DNA of 64,000 nucleotides from Pseudoflavonifractor sp902362925 (GTDB lineage: Bacteria; Bacillota; Clostridia; Oscillospirales; Oscillospiraceae), in assembly GCA_902362925.1 (NCBI GenBank), contig CABIYL010000005.1; one strand, 5' to 3'. Made by a program: the position numbers and the translations under genes. How positions within the stretch are numbered: position 1 is the stretch's first letter; the number at the start of each line of letters is the position of its first letter. The notes below the pieces were generated by a model. It saw only the letters and a list, made by a program, of their open reading frames with translations. It was not told the origin of the DNA and did not search any database. This document shows, piece by piece, positions 50,732 through 58,201 of the stretch.

Positions 50732-52009
50732 ATGCGCACCGATTACTACACCAACACTCCCGCCGGCGGCGGGCCGGGACGGACCGGAACACCCCGCTAT
50801 ACGGTCATTCCCTTTGAGCAGCCCCCGCAGTCGGAGGAGAAGAAGCGCCGGGGCAGCCGAAAGGCACCCTGGATCTTCGCTGCGTTCCTGGTGCTCATTG
50901 TGGCACTGACCACCCTGACCCTGGCTCTGAGCTGGATGTTTTACCAGGACGAGGAGCCAACGGCGGGAGAGAGCGGCGGCGGGAACTACACCACCATTCC
51001 CATCCCCACCGCTTCCCCTGAGACCGGCGTCACCGACCTGGAGCGGGCCCCCACCGGAACGGGAGTCACCCTGTCCATTGCCGCCCTGCCGGAGAACGGT
51101 CTGACCTATCAGGAGATCTACGACCGGAACATCGCCGCCGTTGTCAGCATCCGCGCCTACCAGACGGGCGGCGGGGCCACCGGCACCGGCGTGATTATGA
51201 CGGCGGACGGGTACATCATCACCAACTACCACGTGATTCAGGGCTCCTATGAGGTGGAGGTGCTACTCTCTGACGACAGCGTCCACAAGGCTCTGCTGGT
51301 GGGCGGCGACCAGACCAACGACCTGGCCGTGCTGAAGATTGACGCCGCCGACCTGACTCCGGCCGAGTTCGGCGACTCCGACCTGCTCCAGGTAGGGGAC
51401 CTGGCTCTGGCCATCGGCAACCCTCTGGGTGAGGAGCTGCGGGGCACCATGACCGACGGCATCATCTCCGCCATCAGCCGGGACGTGAACGTGGACGGCA
51501 ACACCATGACCCTCATCCAGACCACCGCCGCCCTCAACTCGGGCAACTCGGGCGGCGCCCTGCTCAACGACCGGGGCCAGGTGGTGGGCATCACCAACAT
51601 GAAGATGACCAGCTACTCCGGCTCGGTGGAGGGCCTGGGTTTCGCCATCCCCACCAACACGGTAAAGACCATTGTGGATGACCTCATCGCCTACGGCCAT
51701 GTGCCGGGCTATCCCACCCTGGGCATCCTGGGCTCCACCATGGACGAGGAGCGTGCCGCCGCCAGCGGGCTGGTGGTGGGCGTGTACGTCCAGAGCGTCA
51801 CCGCCGGTTCGGACGCGGAGAAGCAGGGCATGCGCGCCGGCGACGTGATCACCGAGTGCAACGGCCAGAGCGTCACCTCCGTGGACGACATCAATGCCAT
51901 CAAGGCGGGCTTCCAGGCGGGGGACGCGCTCCACTTCCGGGTGTACCGGAACGGGGAGTACCTGGACCTGGAGGTCAAACTGGTGGAGCGGTACCAGCTG
52001 GACCAGTAA
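50732..52009 (+). CDS. htrA: HtrA/DegP-type membrane-anchored serine protease with PDZ domain
   Basis: 425 residues. A cytoplasmic N-tail rich in Gly/Pro/Arg, one membrane helix (about 48-70), the trypsin-like domain (about 125-310) with His167 (ITNYHVIQG), Asp197 (TNDLAVLKI) and Ser273 (LNSGNSGGA), and a C-terminal PDZ domain (about 320-415; GSDAEKQGMRAGDVITECNG). It degrades misfolded proteins outside the membrane. 31 bases after the kinase gene, so a three-gene stress operon is likely. Confidence 0.95.
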   Translation: MRTDYYTNTPAGGGPGRTGTPRYTVIPFEQPPQSEEKKRRGSRKAPWIFAAFLVLIVALTTLTLALSWMFYQDEEPTAGESGGGNYTTIPIPTASPETGVTDLERAPTGTGVTLSIAALPENGLTYQEIYDRNIAAVVSIRAYQTGGGATGTGVIMTADGYIITNYHVIQGSYEVEVLLSDDSVHKALLVGGDQTNDLAVLKIDAADLTPAEFGDSDLLQVGDLALAIGNPLGEELRGTMTDGIISAISRDVNVDGNTMTLIQTTAALNSGNSGGALLNDRGQVVGITNMKMTSYSGSVEGLGFAIPTNTVKTIVDDLIAYGHVPGYPTLGILGSTMDEERAAASGLVVGVYVQSVTAGSDAEKQGMRAGDVITECNGQSVTSVDDINAIKAGFQAGDALHFRVYRNGEYLDLEVKLVERYQLDQ

Positions 52010-52031
52010 AATTCCCGTACAGGGAGGAACC

Positions 52032-52832
52032 ATGAACAAAACGGAACTTCTGACCCGGCTTGCCCGGGACGGGGAGGAGCGGATGCTCCTGGCCCGTACC
52101 ATGGACAAGCTGGAGCTGACCGGGCGGCGGAACATCCCCGCCCACACGGCCTTTTTGTCCCCCCAGGAGCAGGCATCGGTGGAGATGCTCATCAACGCCA
52201 GCGGCCACCCTTCCCACCTGTTCTACGGGGGCTTTGAGGGGGCGGAGCGGACCATCTGCGTCTTTCTCCCCGACTGGCAGGCGCCGGAGGACTGGCTGGC
52301 CGACGGGGAGGACTGCCCCATCTGCGCCCTGCGGTGCACCTTCCCCGAGGACGCGGGGCTGACCCACCGGGACTTCCTGGGCTCCATTCTGGGCCTGGGA
52401 CTGGACCGGGAAAAGGTGGGGGACCTGCTGGTGTCCCCCGGCGTGTGCGATATCCTGCTGCTCAAAGAGATTGAGGACTTTCTCCTCCTCCACCTGGAGA
52501 GTGCCGGACGCACCCGGCTCAAGGTGGCGCCGGTGGCGCTGTCCGCCCTGACACCCCCTAAGGTGGAGGTCAAGCTCATCCGCGACACGGTGGCCACCCT
52601 GCGTCTGGACGCGGTAGCGGCCTCCGCGTTCTCCCTGCCCCGGTCCAAGGCGGCGGATCTCATCTCCTCCGGCCGGGTGCAGCTCAACCACCGCGAGTGT
52701 ACCAAACCGGACCGGACAGTGGCCCAGGGAGATGTAATCTCCTGCCGGGGAATGGGGAAGGCCGCAGTAAAGACCGTGGGCGGAGTATCCAAAAAGGGCC
52801 GAATTATAATAGAAGTGGAGCGATATCTCTGA
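52032..52832 (+). CDS. ylmH: YlmH-like S4-domain RNA-binding protein
   Basis: 266 residues from the ATG at 52032 (GGGAGG upstream). The N-terminal part (RRNIPAHTAFLSPQEQ, LFYGGFEGAERTICVFLPDW) and the RNA-binding S4 domain at about 190-255 (SAFSLPRSKAADLISSGRVQLNH) identify YlmH. The family acts on ribosomes and, in Bacillus, can take part in ribosome-associated quality control. It usually lies in the division cluster; here it follows htrA. The stop overlaps the DUF896 start (TGATG). Confidence 0.9.
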   Translation: MNKTELLTRLARDGEERMLLARTMDKLELTGRRNIPAHTAFLSPQEQASVEMLINASGHPSHLFYGGFEGAERTICVFLPDWQAPEDWLADGEDCPICALRCTFPEDAGLTHRDFLGSILGLGLDREKVGDLLVSPGVCDILLLKEIEDFLLLHLESAGRTRLKVAPVALSALTPPKVEVKLIRDTVATLRLDAVAASAFSLPRSKAADLISSGRVQLNHRECTKPDRTVAQGDVISCRGMGKAAVKTVGGVSKKGRIIIEVERYL

Positions 52833-53038
52833 TGGAACAGGAAAAGATTGACCGCATCAATGAGCTGGCCAAGAAGGCCAAGACCCCTGAGGGTCTTACC
52901 CCTGAGGAGACCGCCGAGCGGGACGCCCTGCGGAAGGAGTATGTTGCCTCTGTCCGGGCCAACCTGACGGCCCAGCTGGACAACACCTTTATCGTGGAGC
53001 CCGACGGCACCAAGCACAAGCTGGGGAAAAAAGAGTAA
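52832..53038 (+). CDS. DUF896 (YnzC-like) small protein
   Basis: 68 residues, MEQEKIDRINELAKKAKTP followed by LTPEETAERDALRKEYVASV, the typical DUF896 helical hairpin. The Bacillus member YnzC is a soluble protein of unknown function. The ATG overlaps the ylmH stop. A strong bidirectional terminator follows. Confidence 0.93.
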   Translation: MEQEKIDRINELAKKAKTPEGLTPEETAERDALRKEYVASVRANLTAQLDNTFIVEPDGTKHKLGKKE

Positions 53039-53078
53039 AAAAGCGGAGGCTGTCCATTGGACAGCCTCCGCTTTTTGT
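53037..53078. terminator. Bidirectional terminator between DUF896 and RNase J
   Basis: 15-bp stem AAGCGGAGGCTGTCC (53041-53055) with its partner, flanked by A-run and T-run, serving both convergent genes. Confidence 0.93.
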
Positions 53079-53079
53079 T

Positions 53080-54738
53080 TTACACATCCATGATGACAGG
53101 CAGGATCATGGGATTGCGCTTGGTCTTTTTGTAGAGGAAGGCGGACAGATCGTTCTTGATCTGGGTCTTGATGGCGGACCAGTCCTTGAGACGCTGGTCC
53201 TGGCACTCCTCGATGGCCTCCATGGCCACCCGCTTGAGCTCCTCCATCAGACCCTCGGACTCCTTGACGTACACAAAGCCCCGGGTGATGATATCCGGGC
53301 CGGAGAGGAGAGCGCCGTCCTCGGCGGACATGGTGGCCACTACCACAATCATGCCGTCCTCGGCCAGGTGCTTCCGGTCCCGCAGGACCACAGCGCCCAC
53401 GTCGCCCACACCGTAACCGTCCACGAACACCCGGCCGGCGGGCACGGTGCCGTTGATGCGGGCGGTGTTGCGGGTGAACTCCATCACCTTGCCGATGTCG
53501 CTGATGAGGATGTTGTTGGGATCCATGCCCATCTCACGGGCCAGCTTGGCGTGGGTCTTGAGCATCCGCTGTTCGCCGTGGACGGGGACAAAGAACTTGG
53601 GCTTGACCAGGGCATGGATGATCTTCAGCTCGTCCTGGCAGGCGTGGCCGGAGACGTGGAGGGGGGCGGCCCGCTCATTGACCACCTCGGCGCCCTTGCG
53701 GTAGAGCTCGTTGATGACGCTGCCGATGGCGTTCTCGTTGCCGGGAATGGCGGAGGCCGAGATGATGACCCGGTCGCCGGCCTGGATGTCCACCTGACGG
53801 TGGGTGGAGAAGGCCATACGGGTGAGGGCGGACATGGTCTCGCCCTGGCTGCCCGTGGTGATGATGCACACCTTGTTCTTGGGCAGGCTCTTGAGGTGGT
53901 TCACGTCCACCAGCACCCCGGCGGGGATATTCATGTATCCCAGCTCGGTGGAGACCTTGATGGCGTTCTCCATGCTGCGGCCGGTGACGGCCACCTTGCG
54001 GCCGTACTTGGCGGCCACGGAGATGATCTGCTGCATCCGGTCCACGTTGGAGGCGAAGGTGGTGACGATGATCCGCTCCTCGCAGCCCCGGAACAGGGCG
54101 TCAAAGGAGGCGCCCACGCTCCGCTCGCTCTTGGTGAAGCCGGGACGCTCCACGTTGGTGGAGTCGGCCAGAAGGGCCAGAACGCCCTCCTTGCCCAGCT
54201 GGCCCAGTCGGGCCAGGTCGATCATGCCGCCGGACACAGGGGTGGCGTCGATCTTGAAGTCGCCGGTGTGGACGCACACGCCCACCGGGCACTTGATGGC
54301 AAAGCCGCAGGCGTCGGCGATGGAGTGGTTCACGTGGATGAACTCCACCGAGAACTTGCCCGCCTTCACGGTCTCGCCGGACTCACAGGTGATGAGCTTG
54401 GTCTTGTCCAGCAGCCGGTGCTCCTCCAGCTTCAGCTTCACCAGCCCGGCGGTCATCCGGGTGGCGTAGATGGGGGCCTGCACATCCCGCAGAAGATAGG
54501 GGATGGAGCCGATGTGGTCCTCGTGGCCGTGGGTCAGGAAGATGCCCCGGATCTTGTCCTTGTTCTTGATGAGATAGGAGAAGTCGGGGATGACCACGTC
54601 GATGCCGTACATGTCGTCATCGGGAAAGCCCATGCCCACGTCCACGACAATGATGTCCCCGCCGTACTCGTAGACGGTGACGTTCTTGCCGATCTCGTTG
54701 AGGCCGCCAAGGGAGATGATTTTCAGTTTTTCTGCCAT
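53080..54738 (-). CDS. rnj: Ribonuclease J
   Basis: 552 residues from the ATG at 54738 (MAEKLKIISLGGLNEIGKN). Metallo-beta-lactamase domain with the zinc motif THGHEDHIGS (His70, His72, Asp74, His75), a beta-CASP insertion (about 210-370; LLADSTNVERPGFTKSE) and HVSGHACQDE, and a C-terminal domain (about 450-552). RNase J matures and degrades mRNA with both exo- and endonuclease activity in Firmicutes. AAGGAG is 15 bases upstream, farther than normal. The probable promoter leaves a 240-base leader. Confidence 0.95.
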   Translation of the reverse strand: MAEKLKIISLGGLNEIGKNVTVYEYGGDIIVVDVGMGFPDDDMYGIDVVIPDFSYLIKNKDKIRGIFLTHGHEDHIGSIPYLLRDVQAPIYATRMTAGLVKLKLEEHRLLDKTKLITCESGETVKAGKFSVEFIHVNHSIADACGFAIKCPVGVCVHTGDFKIDATPVSGGMIDLARLGQLGKEGVLALLADSTNVERPGFTKSERSVGASFDALFRGCEERIIVTTFASNVDRMQQIISVAAKYGRKVAVTGRSMENAIKVSTELGYMNIPAGVLVDVNHLKSLPKNKVCIITTGSQGETMSALTRMAFSTHRQVDIQAGDRVIISASAIPGNENAIGSVINELYRKGAEVVNERAAPLHVSGHACQDELKIIHALVKPKFFVPVHGEQRMLKTHAKLAREMGMDPNNILISDIGKVMEFTRNTARINGTVPAGRVFVDGYGVGDVGAVVLRDRKHLAEDGMIVVVATMSAEDGALLSGPDIITRGFVYVKESEGLMEELKRVAMEAIEECQDQRLKDWSAIKTQIKNDLSAFLYKKTKRNPMILPVIMDV

Positions 54739-54984
54739 AATAGGTTTATTGCACTCCTTAATCTGTGTTGTTTGAAATAGGTGAAAAGGGATGTAAACAG
54801 ACACATGAGCGCACCAAAAGAAGGCGATTCCGCCCGCTCTTTCCGGCCCTGCCTCGCCGGAAAAAGGGGCGGCCATTCGCCGCCGGTGCAGTATTTTCGT
54901 GTCTATGCCTTATCTCAGGTGCGCACGGCGCACATAAAGCCAAATCGCATACGCTCAACCCCGGAGGGGAGCATCCTGTACTTT
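54739..54984 (-). other. Long untranslated leader of the RNase J gene
   Basis: About 245 bases between the putative promoter and the RNase J start contain no credible gene. Two strong GC-rich stems are visible (CCGGC/GCCGG around 54851-54862; GGCGGC/GCCGCC around 54869-54885). It may be a structured leader; no known class was recognised. Confidence 0.4.
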
Positions 54985-54993
54985 AGTATACCA
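54985..54993 (-). promoter_or_regulatory. Extended -10 promoter of RNase J
   Basis: Minus-strand TGG followed by TATACT, with a second TATACT 23 bases upstream. Confidence 0.45.
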
Positions 54994-55057
54994 CACAGAT
55001 GGGAAAAAGTATACAGAAACTTTTCGCCCCCCTTCGCCGCCAAGGTACGCCATACGC

Positions 55058-55075
55058 CACATTATATATAATGTG
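55058..55075. promoter_or_regulatory. Perfect 18-bp AT-rich palindrome
   Basis: CACATTATATATAATGTG is a complete palindrome between the RNase J leader and the DUF1653 gene, containing TATAAT on both strands. It looks like an operator or a divergent start region. Confidence 0.5.
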
Positions 55076-55206
55076 TGTCCGCCATAGACGGGCACATCCG
55101 GCCTGAGCACAGGGGCAGCGGCCCAAAAGGGACTTTCTTTTTGGGCAAAAATCAAGTATCCTGTTTTCAGCAGTCCGGGACGTGCCCGGAGAGAGGAGCA
55201 GAGACG

Positions 55207-55425
55207 ATGGAGGAGATCAGACCCGGCCGGTACCGGCATTTCAAAGGCAAGGAATACCGGGTGTATTTCACCGCCCGCCATTCGGAGACGGAGGAGCTGA
55301 TGGTGGTCTACCAGTCCCTGTACGGCGAAGGGGGCATGTGGGTGCGCCCGGCGGCCATGTGGAGCGAGCATGTGGAGCGGGACGGGTACTCCGGCCCCAG
55401 ATTTGTGTATATTGGAGGGAAATAA
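55207..55425 (+). CDS. DUF1653 protein
   Basis: 72 residues from the ATG at 55207 (AGAGGAG upstream). IRPGRYRHFKGKEYRVYFTA and LMVVYQSLYGEGGMWVRP are the core of DUF1653, a small SH3-like domain of unknown role. Two bases separate its stop from the next start. Confidence 0.92.
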   Translation: MEEIRPGRYRHFKGKEYRVYFTARHSETEELMVVYQSLYGEGGMWVRPAAMWSEHVERDGYSGPRFVYIGGK

Positions 55426-55427
55426 GG

Positions 55428-55760
55428 GTGAACATTCAGATTTTCGGAAAGTCCAAGTGCTTTGACACCAAGAAGGCAGAGCGCTATTTCAAGGAGCGGC
55501 GGGTGAAGTTCCAGGCGGTGGACCTGGTGAAGTTCGGCATGAGCCGGGGAGAGCTCCAGAGCGTGAAGAACGCGGTGGGGCTGGAGAACCTGGTGGACTG
55601 GGACAACCCGGACGCGGCCATCATCCGCTACCTGGCGGGGGAGGGGGACAAGCTGGAGAAGCTCTTTGAGAACCCCAGGCTCATCCGCACCCCGGTGGTG
55701 CGCAACGGCCGCCAGGCCACGGTGGGCTACTGCCCCGACGTGTGGAAGGAGTGGACGTGA
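55428..55760 (+). CDS. ArsC/Spx-family thioredoxin-fold protein
   Basis: 110 residues from a GTG at 55428 (GGAGG 9 bases upstream). IQIFGKSKCFDTKKAERYFK has a single N-terminal Cys (no CxxC, so not Spx), and NPRLIRTPVVRNGRQATVGY is the cis-Pro and substrate loop of ArsC-like proteins. It may be an arsenate reductase relative or a glutaredoxin-like regulator; no arsenic genes are nearby. Confidence 0.85.
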   Translation: MNIQIFGKSKCFDTKKAERYFKERRVKFQAVDLVKFGMSRGELQSVKNAVGLENLVDWDNPDAAIIRYLAGEGDKLEKLFENPRLIRTPVVRNGRQATVGYCPDVWKEWT

Positions 55761-55857
55761 GCGGGGGACACAGCGGCACTTTTTTACCCCTTGAGCGGGA
55801 AATCTTTAAGAAATGTAACAGATGTGTAAACAAACAATGAACCTTTTTCCGCGTTCA

Positions 55858-55886
55858 TTGACAAAGGACCGGGCCGGGGGTATGCT
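55858..55886 (+). promoter_or_regulatory. Promoter of the MarR gene
   Basis: TTGACA (55858-55863), 17 bp, TATGCT (55881-55886), 63 bases before the start codon. Confidence 0.7.
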
Positions 55887-55948
55887 TTTTTCGTGCGCGA
55901 AGCGAAGTATCCGGCGGGAGGTCCGCCGGAAGAAAGGAACGGACGCGG

Positions 55949-56383
55949 ATGAAGGAATCCAATGATATTTTGATGAGCTATCTGCGGGTAACGCAGCATA
56001 TGTCCCAGCATTTCCGCAGCCATTTCGGCCGCCTGAACCTGACCTTCCCCCAGGCGCTGGTGCTGACCGTGCTGGGAGAGGACGGGCCCATGCCCATCAG
56101 TGCTCTGGCCGAGCGGACGGGCAGCGCCAACTCCACGGTCTCGGGTATTGTGGACCGGCTGGAGAAGCTGGAGCTGGCACGCCGGGAGCGGTCTGAGAGC
56201 GACCGCCGGGTGATTTACGTCACCGCCACAGAGAAGTACCAGGAGCTGCGGCAGAAGGCAAAGACCGATGTGTCGGGCTATTTTGCCACGGTGCTCAACA
56301 ACATGGAGCCCCAGGACAGGGAGATGATCCTCACCGCGCTGGAGAAGCTGGACCAGGCTCTGACCAAGTGCGGCGAGAGCTGA
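55949..56383 (+). CDS. MarR-family transcriptional regulator
   Basis: 144 residues. The winged helix (about 30-100) has LTFPQALVLTVLGEDGPMPI, then a recognition helix in SALAERTGSANSTVSGIVDRL and the wing RRERSESDRRVIYVTAT. MarR proteins are dimeric repressors that answer to phenolic compounds, oxidants or other ligands. GAAAGGA precedes the ATG. The next gene on the strand is a GH-like membrane protein 106 bases downstream; no transporter target is adjacent. Confidence 0.93.
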   Translation: MKESNDILMSYLRVTQHMSQHFRSHFGRLNLTFPQALVLTVLGEDGPMPISALAERTGSANSTVSGIVDRLEKLELARRERSESDRRVIYVTATEKYQELRQKAKTDVSGYFATVLNNMEPQDREMILTALEKLDQALTKCGES

Positions 56384-56489
56384 GGCCAAAAGGGAGTGCT
56401 TTTTTTCCCGGCATGTGATATGATACCTGCAAAGCGGGGTATTATGGAACCGGCAGAACAGAGCTGACCGGGAAAGGACGGACATTTCC

Positions 56490-57626
56490 ATGAGAAGAAG
56501 GAATCACTACGGATACGGGGCCTACCGTGGAAGGTCCAAGTTCCGTACGTTTTTGAAATTTGTCATCGCCGTGCTGGCGGTGGTGCTGGTGCTGCTGGTG
56601 GGGGCCTTTTTCTTCCTCCAGCGGTATATGGTGGTCTCCTCCACCGGGGGCATCTACTTCGACCTGCCCTTCCTGGACAGGGAGGAGGAATCCGCGCCCC
56701 CCGACGACACGGAGGAGACGCCGCCCCTTGTGGTGGTCACCCCCACGCCGGAGCCCACGCCTGAGGAGACGCCGGAACCCGACCCGGTGTACACCCGTGC
56801 GGTGTCCCTGCCCGACAGCCTGATTGCCGGCGGCGGGGTGCAGAACCTGTACACCACCGGCGGCGAGGCCCTGACGGCCTATACCGGCGGCAATGAGGCC
56901 GCCCCCATCCTGACCATGAAGGGGATAGACGGCCTGCTGGGGTTCACCTCCAACCAGACCATCGCCCAGTCCGTGGGCGCATCCTCCGCCGACACCGCCC
57001 GCAACGGGGACCTGACCACCCTGTGCTCGGCCATGGACACGGCGGCTTACGTGTCCTGCTTCCGGGACAACACCGCCCCCTATGAGAACAATCAGCTGGC
57101 CCTGCGCACCAGCATCGGCAACTGGCGGGGTCCCGGTGAGATCCGCTGGATGACCCCGGAGAACGCCGACGTGCGGGCCTATCTGGCGGGGGTGTGCGGC
57201 GAGCTGGCCCAGCTGGGCTTTGACGAGATTATCCTGGACTACGCCGCCTTCCCCACAGAGGGCGATCTGTCCCTCATCCTGACCGGTGACCGGTACAACC
57301 CGGACACCTTCAGCCAGACGGTGGACGCCTTCTATCAGCAGGTGCGCCAGGCCATCGGCACCGGGGAGGACGCACCCAGGCTGTCCATTGTCACCGACAA
57401 GACCACCCTGGAGCAGGGCAGCAACTCCCTCAGCGGCCAGACCTTGTCCGGCCTGTGCACCGCGGCCGACCGGCTCTATGTGAAGCTGGACGGCGGCGAC
57501 CCGGCCGACTACTATCCCGCCCTGCGGGAGGCGGGTATGGAGAACCCGGAAGAGGACCTGGTGGTCATTCTGGACCAGGCCCCCACCGGCGACCTCCCGT
57601 ACAGCTGGGCTGTGCTGCCTGAATAA
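56490..57626 (+). CDS. Membrane-anchored putative glycoside hydrolase (DUF4015-like)
   Basis: 378 residues. A basic, Tyr/Arg-rich N-tail is followed by a membrane helix (about 22-46), a Glu/Pro/Thr linker (65-95) and an extracellular barrel-like domain (100-375). RWMTPENADVRAYLAGVCGE and LGFDEIILDYAAFPTEGD fit the putative glycosidase family DUF4015/GHL10, in which the Asp/Glu of the DEIxLDY strand are the probable catalytic site. The substrate is unknown. Followed by a terminator. Confidence 0.8.
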   Translation: MRRRNHYGYGAYRGRSKFRTFLKFVIAVLAVVLVLLVGAFFFLQRYMVVSSTGGIYFDLPFLDREEESAPPDDTEETPPLVVVTPTPEPTPEETPEPDPVYTRAVSLPDSLIAGGGVQNLYTTGGEALTAYTGGNEAAPILTMKGIDGLLGFTSNQTIAQSVGASSADTARNGDLTTLCSAMDTAAYVSCFRDNTAPYENNQLALRTSIGNWRGPGEIRWMTPENADVRAYLAGVCGELAQLGFDEIILDYAAFPTEGDLSLILTGDRYNPDTFSQTVDAFYQQVRQAIGTGEDAPRLSIVTDKTTLEQGSNSLSGQTLSGLCTAADRLYVKLDGGDPADYYPALREAGMENPEEDLVVILDQAPTGDLPYSWAVLPE

Positions 57627-57644
57627 GCAGAATCATTTCACAAG

Positions 57645-57680
57645 GATGTGGAATACTAGGGTATTCCACATCTTTTTTTA
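57645..57680 (+). terminator. Terminator after the DUF4015-like gene
   Basis: Perfect 12-bp stem GATGTGGAATAC (57645-57656) / GTATTCCACATC (57661-57672), loop TAGG, then seven Ts. Confidence 0.95.
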
Positions 57681-57811
57681 TTTTGGCAAAAAGGTAACGG
57701 AAAAGAGAAAGAAAAAATGTTTGGAGGCATAAAAAATAATTTGATTGTGACATTTTTTCAAAAATGCAACCTTATAAGGCGGGAGTTTCGGGCAAAAATG
57801 CTTGCAATCTC

Positions 57812-57840
57812 TTGAAAAATCGTCTATGCTACAATATAAG
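57812..57840 (+). promoter_or_regulatory. Promoter of the V-ATPase operon
   Basis: TTGAAA (57812-57817), 17 bp, TATAAG (57835-57840) at the end of an AT-rich 160-base stretch that otherwise shows nothing. Confidence 0.6.
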
Positions 57841-57886
57841 TGGGAGAATTTAATTTGAAGGTCCCACACTGGAAGGCGGTGAAATC

Positions 57887-58201
57887 ATGTCCCTGGAAGC
57901 GATGAAAAAGATCACAGAGGCAGAGCAGGACACCCAGTCCCGCCGGGCGGGCGCGGCCGCTGAGGCCAAGAAATTGGTGTCCGACGCGGAGAAAGCGGGG
58001 CGTGCCCTGGTGGAGCAGGCCCGTGCCCAGGCTGAGGCTCAGGCCAAGGAGGCTATGGCCCAGGCCGAGAGCCGCGCAGCCCGCCGCACTGAGGAAATTC
58101 TGGCGGAAAAGCGCAGCGACTGCGACGCGCTCCGGTCCGCTGCCCGTGAGCGGCTGCCCGCGGCGGTGGAACTGATAGTCGGAAGGGTTGTGAGCATCTA
58201 A
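57887..58201 (+). CDS. V-type ATPase peripheral-stalk subunit (G/H-type)
   Basis: 104 residues, nearly all a charged, Ala/Glu-rich coiled coil (AEAKKLVSDAEKAGRALVEQ; RAQAEAQAKEAMAQAESRAA), the standard first gene of clostridial V/A-ATPase operons. It would form the peripheral stalk with subunit E. Its stop overlaps the start of subunit I (TAATG). Confidence 0.85.
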   Translation: MSLEAMKKITEAEQDTQSRRAGAAAEAKKLVSDAEKAGRALVEQARAQAEAQAKEAMAQAESRAARRTEEILAEKRSDCDALRSAARERLPAAVELIVGRVVSI

